This document shows positions 44,288 to 51,405 of a stretch of 64,000 nucleotides of DNA, piece after piece; position 1 is the stretch's first letter, and each line of letters starts with the position of its first letter. This DNA is from Alloacidobacterium sp035547425. Lineage in GTDB: Bacteria; Acidobacteriota; Terriglobia; Terriglobales; Acidobacteriaceae. The position numbers were made by a program, and so were the translations under genes. Below the pieces are notes generated by a model, which was not told where the DNA came from, made no database searches, and worked only from the letters and a program-made list of their open reading frames with translations. The DNA is taken from contig DASZUU010000055.1 of the NCBI GenBank assembly GCA_035547425.1, positions 56,207 to 120,206 of the forward strand, written 5' to 3'.

Positions 44288-44911
44288 TTATGCAGCAGAG
44301 GAGGCTTCTGCTTCCTTATCACCGTGCCACGCGCAGGTGCAGTTGGCCGACGGGGTTTCTCCCTCAGGAGGAAGTATGTGGTAGTACATGGCGATCACCA
44401 TCGGAATAAAGACTATTGAGTTGTAGAAGAGGTGCAGCTGCACGCGTGGAATGATGAGCTGGATGATGCTGCAGGGTACGGGTTTGCCGAACAGGTTGTG
44501 ATGGAAGGTGGCCTGGCCTATCAGTAGCAGATGTTCAATGTGATGCCAGAACTGTATCCAGAACGAGATCATCCACCAGGTATAGCTGCGACCGGTAAAG
44601 CCCTTGCGCAGTATCCAGAGGCCAATAAGCATTACCAGCGCGTATCCGTAATGCAATGTTTCTGACTTAATCAACTCCGGATACCAAAGGCCGAGAATGC
44701 CGTTCGCCTTCGAAGCGGGCCAACCCATCACCCATATCTGATATGCCTGCGCAAGGTGTTCTCCCCAGTGGGCGAGAACGATGAACATGAATGCCTGCAG
44801 GGCGCGCTCATGCCATTTCGTATTCAGTTTCTCGTAAAAACTCGGATGAGATGCCTGTGAAAGCGCAGCGTGGGAAAGACTGGAACTGGAAGCGGCCATT
44901 TTTTTGCTCAC
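44288..44911 (-). CDS. Histidine-rich polytopic membrane protein of unknown function
   Basis: 207 residues with four to five helices. Histidines fall within or beside helices: FIVLAHWGEHLAQAY, IKSETLHYGYAL, ISFWIQFWHHIEHLLL, ATFHHNLFG, VQLHLFYNS, AMYYHILPP, a layout that recalls metal- or haem-binding membrane proteins. The C-terminus has CTCAWHGD. Start is either GTG at 44911 or ATG at 44899. First gene of the eight-gene minus-strand operon that continues with YtkA-like, NapH-like and UnbV/UnbU genes. No family recognised. Confidence 0.7.
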   Translation of the reverse strand: MSKKMAASSSSLSHAALSQASHPSFYEKLNTKWHERALQAFMFIVLAHWGEHLAQAYQIWVMGWPASKANGILGLWYPELIKSETLHYGYALVMLIGLWILRKGFTGRSYTWWMISFWIQFWHHIEHLLLIGQATFHHNLFGKPVPCSIIQLIIPRVQLHLFYNSIVFIPMVIAMYYHILPPEGETPSANCTCAWHGDKEAEASSAA

Positions 44912-45150
44912 TTATGTGGATTTCAGCAAGAGAACGGGAACGAAGATCAATGTAATGAACACACATCGGCAGTGTCTTCGTAGAAACGAATGAAAGAAAC
45001 CTCCAACTTTCGGTGGATGCTATTTTCGTTTTGAGCTGCTTTGCGGAAGGCCACGATTCTACTCTCGCTACTGCATCTTAAGTTGTAGGCAAAGCTCCAC
45101 CTCCAGGCCGTTGACCCGCCCTATCCCCTCCGTTAATCCTTGCAGAATCT

Positions 45151-45984
45151 ATGATCAAAAGATTTGCTGCTCTTTTTTGCCTCTTGGCATTGGCCGGCCC
45201 GCTCTGCGCGCAGGACAACTTCTTTGAAAGATGGGAAGCCAGAACGACTCGGACGCAATCCAAACAGCCACAGTGGGCCCCCCCTGTGGTTGCTCCTTTT
45301 GTAGCGCTGATTCAGGTGTATCGCAGCGACTTCACCCGTCAGATCACTCCTACCGGAGCAACGGTCTGGAACTATGACACCAGCAAGGGATTAAACCTGA
45401 TTCCCTGGGCAAATACCGAAATTGATATCAATCTACCCCCCTTCCTCGACCACAGCGCGCCGAACACCAAAGACGGCTTCGGCGATGTATCTTTTCTCGG
45501 CAAGTACCGCATACTTACCGGGAACGAAAAGCATGGGAACTATGCTGTGAGCTTTATGGTGACGGGAACGATCCCTACCGGGAGTTACAGCAACGGCAGC
45601 GCCGATGCCACAGTGAACCCTACCCTGGGATTGGGCAAGGGGTTCGGCAAATTCAATATCCAAAGCTGCCTGGGGGCTACGCTTCCTACCGGCGATACGA
45701 AGAAACTGGGACGACCGGTGTTATGGAACATCACGGGACAATATCATCTGGGCAAATATCTGTGGCCTGAGGTGGAATTTAACTCCACCTACTACCATGG
45801 AGGCCCAAATGACGGGAAAACGCAGACCTTTGCGACTCCGGGCTTTACTGTCGGACGCCTGAAAATCAACCACGATCCAAAGAGCCGACTAGGCATTGGG
45901 CTCGGCGGCGGCATGCAAATCGCTACGAGTGAGTTCCACACCTACAATCATGGGTTGGTCTTTACGGGCAGGTTCCTTTTCTAA
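45151..45984 (+). CDS. Outer-membrane beta-barrel protein
   Basis: 277 residues with a signal peptide ending at LCAQDN. The mature chain is made of alternating short strands ending in an aromatic (VSFLGKYRILTG, NYAVSFMVTGTIPTG, FNIQSCLGATLPTGD, WNITGQYHLGKYLWPEVEFNSTYY) and terminates LVFTGRFLF, with a C-terminal Phe as in many outer-membrane proteins. It resembles transporter-type barrels of the MetA-pathway/alginate kind. It is divergent from the UnbV operon with a 239-base gap, which could hold a shared control region. Confidence 0.75.
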   Translation: MIKRFAALFCLLALAGPLCAQDNFFERWEARTTRTQSKQPQWAPPVVAPFVALIQVYRSDFTRQITPTGATVWNYDTSKGLNLIPWANTEIDINLPPFLDHSAPNTKDGFGDVSFLGKYRILTGNEKHGNYAVSFMVTGTIPTGSYSNGSADATVNPTLGLGKGFGKFNIQSCLGATLPTGDTKKLGRPVLWNITGQYHLGKYLWPEVEFNSTYYHGGPNDGKTQTFATPGFTVGRLKINHDPKSRLGIGLGGGMQIATSEFHTYNHGLVFTGRFLF

Positions 45985-46005
45985 GTTAGGGGACCCCCTC
46001 CCCCC

Positions 46006-46064
46006 ATTCTGTACGGGGATCGTTTATTTTCAATTATTTACGGCGATGATTCTGTACGGAGATC
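46006..46064. repeat. Sixteen-base direct repeat, two copies
   Basis: ATTCTGTACGGGGATC at 46006-46021 recurs as ATTCTGTACGGAGATC at 46049-46064, one mismatch, 43 bases apart start to start. It lies between the outer-membrane barrel gene and its terminator, next to a C-rich run. Role unknown. Confidence 0.6.
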
Positions 46065-46093
46065 CCTTGTTTTCTATGGCTTGCAAAAACGCC

Positions 46094-46130
46094 AAAAGGG
46101 GATGATCAAAATCATCCCCTTTTCTATTTT
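46094..46130 (+). terminator. Strong intrinsic terminator of the barrel gene
   Basis: Thirteen-base arms (AAAAGGGGATGAT and ATCATCCCCTTTT) around a CAAA loop, followed by CTATTTT. It is about 110 bases past the stop of the outer-membrane protein gene. Confidence 0.92.
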
Positions 46131-46660
46131 AACAGTTTAAAGAGTAATTATCTTCACGGTTAAGTTATTGATCTTGTGCATGTTATAGAAATTCCGGACT
46201 TGACAAATGTTTTTCCAGATACGTGAGCTTTTGGCTTGAGGCCCTCCTTCGACTACGCTCGGTGCAGACTCTCACTTCAGTCGTGAAATGGAGGTTGGGA
46301 GTGCCCCACTCTAACCAACTAAAACAGCTGCGGGAACACACGGCAGCGAAAGGACGTAACCTGCGGCGACGGGGATTGCAGACCTTATATCAGACGATCC
46401 CTGGGCAGGCGAGCTTACGACGATAGCAGAGCTTTCGGGAGAAGCTTCGCAGAGGACGCTAAAGCCTGCTTTTGCAAGATGAATGGCAGCCGCCCCGGCC
46501 AACCCGCCTCTAATGACTGCTACATCTTTGCCGTACAAGCTATCCTGCATCTGGAAACATGTCTTTCGACGCTGACTGCGTAAACTGAATCCTTGCTGAC
46601 TGGAATGCCTGCTCACAAGCGCCGGAAGGCTGGTGGAAATTTCAAACTTTTGGTTGAGGC
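46131..46660. other. Gene-poor spacer before the ABC importer operon
   Basis: About 530 bases holding the decayed flavoprotein start on the minus strand and otherwise no convincing gene. Segments around 46240-46320 (a CCTTCGACTACGCTC stretch and a GTGCCCCACTC stretch) look like dispersed intergenic repeat remnants, judging by composition only. A promoter for the importer operon must lie here but I cannot place it. I found no riboswitch consensus. Confidence 0.4.
46430..46550 (-). pseudogene. Decayed N-terminus of an FAD/NAD-binding oxidoreductase
   Basis: Read on the minus strand from an ATG at 46550, the peptide contains KDVAVIRGGLAGAAAIHLA followed by KAGFSVLCEASPE, which is the Rossmann dinucleotide fold start of flavoproteins. 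The first glycine of GxGxxG is replaced by Arg (AGA for GGA), and after about 40 residues similarity ends in featureless sequence. No downstream flavoprotein body exists. I read it as a relic rather than a functional gene; only the Rossmann start supports it. Confidence 0.45.
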
Positions 46661-47503
46661 GTGGCACCAACTGTTATCACTAAGATCATCGAGAAAGGCG
46701 AACCTCTCACAGTAATGGGCAGTAGGAAAAGCAGTAAGCGTGGCATAAAGTGGAGCGTTCGGTTGCGCCCGCTTCTATGCATCGCTTTTCTGCTGGTTCT
46801 GTGGGAGATCGGGGCAAGAAGAGAGCCTTCGCACCTGCTGCCGGGGCCGTGGGGAACGGTGGGCGGCATTGTCGACCTGATTCGCCATGGATTGCTGCTG
46901 AAATATGTGGTCGCTTCGCTCTTCCGGGTGACCTGGGGATTTCTGCTGGCAGCGGTGCTGGCGATTCCGATGGGCCTTGTGATTGGCTGGTATCGCCGCG
47001 CAGAAATGGCCTTCAATCCGATCATTCAGATACTTCGGCCTATCTCGCCGCTGGCCTGGATTCCAATTGCGATTCTGTGGTTTGGCGTGGGCGATTTGGC
47101 GGCGATTTTCCTGATTTTTCTTGGATCATTTTTGCCGCTGCTGCTGACGGCTATCAATGCAGCGCAGAGTGTTCCGGCTGTGTATGTGAATGCGGGCCGC
47201 AACTTTGGCTTGAGCACGCCGCGGCTTATGTATGAAGTGTTTTATCCGGCGGTGGTGCCGCAGTTGATTGTGGGCCTCCGCATTACGCTGGGGATTGCGT
47301 GGCTGGTGGTGGTGGCGGCGGAGATGATCGCGGTCAACTCCGGCCTTGGCTTTCTGATTGTGGATGCGCGCAATGCAGGCAACCGCTATGACCTGGTAGT
47401 GGCGGGCATGGTGATCATTGGTATTATCGGCTTCCTTTTGGACACGGGCATGCGGTCGCTGGAAAAAGTGAAGTCATTTCGCTGGGGCTATTCGGAGGAT
47501 TAG
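46661..47503 (+). CDS. ABC transporter permease (SsuC/TauC/NrtB type), first copy
   Basis: 280 residues with about six helices. The cytoplasmic coupling loop reads NAGRNFGLSTPRLMYEVFYPAVVPQLIVGLRI, the EAA-type motif of the nitrate/sulfonate/taurine permease family, and WLVVVAAEMIAVNSGLGFLI follows. The GTG at 46661 opens the frame; ATG at 46715 is an alternative start nearer the basic SRKSSKRG stretch. It overlaps the ATPase gene by one base. A second, similar permease lies two genes on, so the channel is probably a heterodimer. Confidence 0.9.
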   Translation: MAPTVITKIIEKGEPLTVMGSRKSSKRGIKWSVRLRPLLCIAFLLVLWEIGARREPSHLLPGPWGTVGGIVDLIRHGLLLKYVVASLFRVTWGFLLAAVLAIPMGLVIGWYRRAEMAFNPIIQILRPISPLAWIPIAILWFGVGDLAAIFLIFLGSFLPLLLTAINAAQSVPAVYVNAGRNFGLSTPRLMYEVFYPAVVPQLIVGLRITLGIAWLVVVAAEMIAVNSGLGFLIVDARNAGNRYDLVVAGMVIIGIIGFLLDTGMRSLEKVKSFRWGYSED

Positions 47504-48285
47504 TGTCAACAGAGATTGCGGCTGCCACAGCCCTGAAGACGAAACTTGCAGTCGAGAACGTGGGCATTACGTTCGAGCGCGACGGCAAGAGCATGACAGT
47601 GCTCGAAGATATCAACCTGGAAGTGCGGGATGGCGAATTTATCTGCCTGCTGGGGCCTTCCGGCTGCGGCAAGACGACACTGCTGAATACGATGGCAGGA
47701 TTCCTGGCACCCACGACGGGTGAGATTCGCGTGGACGGCGAAGTGGTGCAAGGGCCTGATCCGCGGAGGATCTTTGTTTTTCAGGAGCGGGGCGTTTTTC
47801 CGTGGCTCACGGTAGAAGGCAACATCGGCTTCGGCTTGTTCAAGCTGGCGCGCCAGGAGAAAGAGCGCCGCATCGCGCATTACATCAAGATGGTGGGGCT
47901 GGAAGGCTTTGAAAAGTCGTATCCGATGGAGCTTTCCGGCGGCATGAAACAGCGGCTGGAAGTGGCACGAGCTCTGGCGGTCGATCCGGACATGCTTTTT
48001 CTGGATGAGCCGTTTGGCGCGCTCGATTCGATTACGCGCCTGGTGATGCGCAGCGAGTTGTTGCGCATTTGGGAGGCGGAGCGGAAGACGATCATCTTTG
48101 TGACGCACGATATCGATGAAGCTGTGCAACTGGCTGATAGGGTGGTGGTGATGAGCACGCGTCCGGCAACGATTCAGCAGATTGTGGAAATCGATGTGCC
48201 ACATCCGCGAGATATCAGCTCGGCGCGATACCTAGAGCTGCGCGACGGCATCTTTAAGCAGATTGGGCTGGCACATAAGATATGA
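47503..48285 (+). CDS. ABC transporter ATP-binding protein (SsuB/TauB/NrtD type)
   Basis: 260 residues from a GTG start with GGAGG six bases upstream. Walker A GPSGCGKTT, Q-loop VFQERGVFPW, signature LSGGMKQR, Walker B MLFLDEPFGALD and H-loop VTHDIDEAVQ are all intact. It drives import through the two flanking permeases. Overlaps the second permease gene by four bases. Confidence 0.94.
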   Translation: MSTEIAAATALKTKLAVENVGITFERDGKSMTVLEDINLEVRDGEFICLLGPSGCGKTTLLNTMAGFLAPTTGEIRVDGEVVQGPDPRRIFVFQERGVFPWLTVEGNIGFGLFKLARQEKERRIAHYIKMVGLEGFEKSYPMELSGGMKQRLEVARALAVDPDMLFLDEPFGALDSITRLVMRSELLRIWEAERKTIIFVTHDIDEAVQLADRVVVMSTRPATIQQIVEIDVPHPRDISSARYLELRDGIFKQIGLAHKI

Positions 48286-49067
48286 GCAATTCGCTGGCTG
48301 AGCCCCGCAGGTGGGAGAGATTTTTCTGGCCGCTGCTGGCGACCGGGGCCTTCCTTGCGCTTTGGCATTACTCGGTGATCTGGACGGCGACGAAAGTCTT
48401 CCCTGCTCCGCGTGAGGTGGAGCGAGGGATGACGGAGCTGCTGCGGCACCATGTGCTGTGGGGCGATATTTATGACTCGCTGCGGCGGGTGGCGATCGGC
48501 TTTGGCGCGGCGGTTGCCCTGGGCATTCCGGTGGGATTGATGCTGGGATGGTATCCGGCGGCAAACCGGGTAGTGAACCCGGTGATGCAGATACTACGGC
48601 CTATCAGCCCGATTGCGTGGATTCCTGTGGCGATCATCTTTTTCGGAGTCGGCGACAGCGCTGCGGTTTTTCTTATCTTCCTTGGATCGTTTTTTCCGAT
48701 TGTGGTGGCCTGCATTAACGGCGTCTCGAATGTGCCTTCGATGTTTCGGCGGGCCGGGCGCAATTTCGGGCTGACTTCGCCGCAGTTACTGGGCCGTGTG
48801 ATATTTCCGGCAGCGCTGCCGCAGATTCTGGTGGGATTGCGCATTGCGCTGGGAATTGCGTGGCTGGTGGTGGTGGCGGCAGAGATGATTGCGGTTGATT
48901 CAGGACTGGGCTATCTGGTGATTGACTCGCGCAATTCAGGCAAGCGCTACGATCTGGTGGTGGCGGCTATGCTGTTGATCGGCGCGATTGGGCTGGTGCT
49001 GGATATCGGCTTCCGCAGGCTGGAGAAGATTCGCTCGGTTCGCTGGGGGTTCCGCAATGAGTCCTAA
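48282..49067 (+). CDS. ABC transporter permease (SsuC/TauC/NrtB type), second copy
   Basis: 261 residues, clearly homologous along its length to the permease at 46661-47503: RPISPIAWIPVAIIFFGVGD, RRAGRNFGLTSPQLLGRVIFPAALPQILVGLRI, WLVVVAAEMIAVDSGLGYLVI. The N-terminal 60 residues differ. Two permease genes flanking one ATPase gene is an uncommon layout for this family, whose members usually encode one permease. Overlaps the binding-protein gene by 11 bases. Confidence 0.9.
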   Translation: MSNSLAEPRRWERFFWPLLATGAFLALWHYSVIWTATKVFPAPREVERGMTELLRHHVLWGDIYDSLRRVAIGFGAAVALGIPVGLMLGWYPAANRVVNPVMQILRPISPIAWIPVAIIFFGVGDSAAVFLIFLGSFFPIVVACINGVSNVPSMFRRAGRNFGLTSPQLLGRVIFPAALPQILVGLRIALGIAWLVVVAAEMIAVDSGLGYLVIDSRNSGKRYDLVVAAMLLIGAIGLVLDIGFRRLEKIRSVRWGFRNES

Positions 49068-50115
49068 AAGCAAAGTTGTGCTCGGCATGGTGGGATGGCT
49101 GGTGCTCATAACAGCGCTGCATGCATATTTGAATGTGAACTGGGGCGCGGTCCTCAATGATTTTCGGCCGCCGGAGAAACGCAAAATTGTGGTTGCGTAT
49201 ATTCCGGTTACCTGCCAGCTTACTTGTCCGGTAACGGATTACATTTCGAAGTTCTCAGAGAATGGCGAGTTATTTCTGCCGCGCATGTTCCAGGGATTTC
49301 CTGAGATCAAGGAAGCACTGATTTCCAACAAAGTGCAGGCGGCGTTTATTGTTGCGCCGCTGGCGATTGCGCTGGTTTCGCAGGGAGTTCCGATCAAGGT
49401 TGTGTATCTTGGGCATCGCTATGGCAGCGCGCTTGTCGTTCGCAAGGGTGGCCCGGTAAAGACATTTTCCGATCTGAAGGGGCGCACGGTTGCCATACCC
49501 AGCCGCTTCTCGGATGAGCGACTGATTCTTTTTCGCGCAATGAAGGTGTGGGGGATGAAGCCGGGCGACATCAAGATGGTGGAGATGGCTCCGCCGGATG
49601 TTTCCGGCGCACTGGCGGCGGGCGCCATTGACGGCTTCGTGATGGGCGAGCCGTTCCCTTCGCAGGCGGAGATGGCCGGCTACGGCAAGATACTTTTTCA
49701 GGCGCGTGATTATTGGCCGGATTACATGTCCTGCATCCTGGTGGTGAGGCAGGATTTGATCGATAAGCGTCCGGAGACAGTGCAGGTTCTGGTGGATGGG
49801 ATTGCGCGCTCCGGGTTGTGGCTGGATAAGGGCAAACCCTACCGCGAGGATGCTGCGGATTTTGTGGGGCGCTTCTATTACAACCAGAAGCCTGCGCTGC
49901 TGCGCTGGGCGCTTACCAAGCCGATGGATCGCGTGATGTACAGCCCGCTGGCTCCGCGCAAGGCAGATTTTGATATGGTGCGCGATCTGATGATAGAGAC
50001 CGGCGTTCTGAACAAGAAAATTAATTTTACGGATTATACAGATACGCGCTTCTCGGATAAGGCGAGTATTCAGACAGCATGGAAGTATGAGCCGGGCATC
50101 GCTAGTGCCAAATAA
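49057..50115 (+). CDS. Substrate-binding protein of the NrtA/SsuA/TauA family
   Basis: About 352 residues from the ATG at 49057, with GGGGGT upstream; an earlier frame start lies inside the permease and is not used. An N-terminal helix (VVLGMVGWLVLITALHAYL) is a signal or anchor. The body has the two-lobe NMT1/SsuA-like pattern: VAYIPVTCQLTCPVTDYISK, VQAAFIVAPLAIAL, GRTVAIPSRFSDER, SGALAAGAIDGFVMGEPFPSQAEM. The pair Cys-Gln-Leu-Thr-Cys near the start of the mature lobe could bind a metal or a thiol. The ligand is unknown; co-operonic HMA and DUF169 genes suggest metal chemistry (inference). Confidence 0.88.
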   Translation: MSPKSKVVLGMVGWLVLITALHAYLNVNWGAVLNDFRPPEKRKIVVAYIPVTCQLTCPVTDYISKFSENGELFLPRMFQGFPEIKEALISNKVQAAFIVAPLAIALVSQGVPIKVVYLGHRYGSALVVRKGGPVKTFSDLKGRTVAIPSRFSDERLILFRAMKVWGMKPGDIKMVEMAPPDVSGALAAGAIDGFVMGEPFPSQAEMAGYGKILFQARDYWPDYMSCILVVRQDLIDKRPETVQVLVDGIARSGLWLDKGKPYREDAADFVGRFYYNQKPALLRWALTKPMDRVMYSPLAPRKADFDMVRDLMIETGVLNKKINFTDYTDTRFSDKASIQTAWKYEPGIASAK

Positions 50116-50136
50116 TTTCTCAGGAGTAACGACAAG

Positions 50137-50442
50137 ATGTTGCGCAGACGATTTCTACAATTTGTGACAGCAGCAGGCGTGAGCAGCGTTGCAGCTTTTG
50201 AAGCGCTGGAAGCAAGCGAGACGAAAACTGTCGCGTACAAGGTGAAGGGATTCACGTGCATCACCTGTGCTGTGGGACTGGAGACATTGCTCAAGCAACA
50301 GAAGGGCGTGACCTGGGTGAAGGCGAGCTACCCGGAAGCTTCGGTGGTGATCAAGTACGATCCTGCCAAGGTTACGGAGGGTGATTTGAAGGGTTACATC
50401 TCTGAAATGGGATTCACGGCGGAATCTGAAAATAAAGGCTGA
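50137..50442 (+). CDS. Secreted heavy-metal-associated (HMA) domain protein
   Basis: 101 residues. The N-terminus MLRRRFLQFVTAAGVSSVAA looks like a Tat-like or Sec signal (RRRFLQF). The mature part is one ferredoxin-like HMA domain, with the metal site FTCITCAVG (Cys41 and Cys44) in place of the usual MxCxxC, and the HMA core strands VTWVKASYPEASVVIKYDPAKV. It would be a periplasmic metallochaperone or mercuric/copper-binding protein like MerP. It follows the binding-protein gene by 21 bases in the same operon. Confidence 0.85.
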   Translation: MLRRRFLQFVTAAGVSSVAAFEALEASETKTVAYKVKGFTCITCAVGLETLLKQQKGVTWVKASYPEASVVIKYDPAKVTEGDLKGYISEMGFTAESENKG

Positions 50443-50452
50443 TAACGACAGG

Positions 50453-51214
50453 ATGATGATGGATTACGCAAAGATTGCTGCAACTCTTACGGCGCGCCTG
50501 GGCCTACGCCAGCCGCCGGTGGCTATTTCTTTTACTGATGTCATTCCGGAAGGCGTGAAAACACATGCGGGGCGAGCGCCGGCGGGATGCCGCTTCTGGC
50601 AGGATGGCGCGATGGGTGCTTTCGCTACCTCGTCGGTCGATCATGAACTATGCGCGATTGGCATCTATACGCATCATTTGCAGCCGACTCCCGCGCAGCA
50701 GACGGATTTGATGGATGCGCTGAAAGTGTTTGGAGATCTGAGCTATGTGCGCGAAGAAGACCTTGCGCTGATTCCTGTTCTGCAAAAAGAGCCGAAGCAC
50801 GTGATGTATGCACCGCTCGCGGAAACTCCACTGTCGCCGGATGTCGTGCTGTTGTTTGTGAACGCGAGCCAGACTTTAATTCTTTCGGAAGCGGCGCAGC
50901 AGGTGGAACTGGGCAATACGACCGCCATGGGCCGGCCCGCATGCGCGGTTGTGCCCCAGGTTGCAAATTCCGGACGCGCGGCATTGAGCCTGGGATGCTG
51001 CGGCGCGCGCGCCTATCTCGACACGCTGGCTGACGACACGGCTATCTTTGCTATTCCGGGAGCAAAGCTCGACACTTATGTAGAGCGCATCGAAGCTTTA
51101 TCGCAGGCAAATTCGATCCTGTCGAAGTTCCACCATATACGGCGCGAGCAGGTGGCGGCAGGCGCATCGCCTACGATTCAGGATTCGCTGCAAGCACTGC
51201 AGAGCGCATCCTGA
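50453..51214 (+). CDS. DUF169 family protein
   Basis: 253 residues, cytoplasmic. Begins MMMDYAKIAATLTARLGLRQPPVAISFTDVIP and continues with AGCRFWQDG, the cysteine and His/Cys-containing segments SVDHELCAIGIY, GRPACAVVPQVANSG, ALSLGCCGARAYL. This pattern, with conserved Cys and a PPVA start, matches DUF169; members are widespread in anaerobes and soil bacteria and lack an established function. Last gene of the importer operon, ten bases after the HMA gene. A metal- or cofactor-binding role is possible. Confidence 0.8.
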   Translation: MMMDYAKIAATLTARLGLRQPPVAISFTDVIPEGVKTHAGRAPAGCRFWQDGAMGAFATSSVDHELCAIGIYTHHLQPTPAQQTDLMDALKVFGDLSYVREEDLALIPVLQKEPKHVMYAPLAETPLSPDVVLLFVNASQTLILSEAAQQVELGNTTAMGRPACAVVPQVANSGRAALSLGCCGARAYLDTLADDTAIFAIPGAKLDTYVERIEALSQANSILSKFHHIRREQVAAGASPTIQDSLQALQSAS

Positions 51215-51223
51215 TCGCGTCCG

Positions 51224-51397
51224 CTACTCTTCGTTTTTAAGCATTTCTGCGAGCGTCGGCTTGTGCTTTGCCTTCCGGCGCTCTTCACGGGGCTTGTCTT
51301 CGATGATCCGTTCGGATTTCGGCTGGCCCACGCGTTCTCGCGCATTGGCCTTGACAGCCTTGACTGCTGAAAACTTCTTGATCTTTTTCTTTGGCAT
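51224..51397 (-). CDS. Small lysine/arginine-rich protein (57 residues)
   Basis: Begins MPKKKIKKFSAVKAVKANAR and ends with KHKPTLAEMLKNEE, stop TAG at 51226-51224. Highly basic at the N-terminus and charged throughout, probably helical. It starts eight bases after the GNAT stop on the same strand, with an AGG site five bases from the ATG, so co-transcription with the ETF operon tail is likely. No known family recognised; a nucleic-acid or ribosome association is possible from composition only. Confidence 0.6.
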   Translation of the reverse strand: MPKKKIKKFSAVKAVKANARERVGQPKSERIIEDKPREERRKAKHKPTLAEMLKNEE

Positions 51398-51405
51398 ATG
51401 ACCTG

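Noticed and set aside
26390..44911. Enediyne biosynthetic cluster
   Set aside because: UnbU/UnbV names come from such clusters, but no iterative polyketide synthase, thioesterase or other enediyne genes occur in the window.
46131..46660. Riboswitch in front of the importer operon
   Set aside because: I looked for TPP, SAM and cobalamin core motifs on both strands and saw none that fit.
46661..50115. Sulfonate or taurine transporter call
   Set aside because: Family membership fits, but no ssuD, tauD or related sulfur gene is adjacent, and HMA and DUF169 genes are; the ligand is left open.
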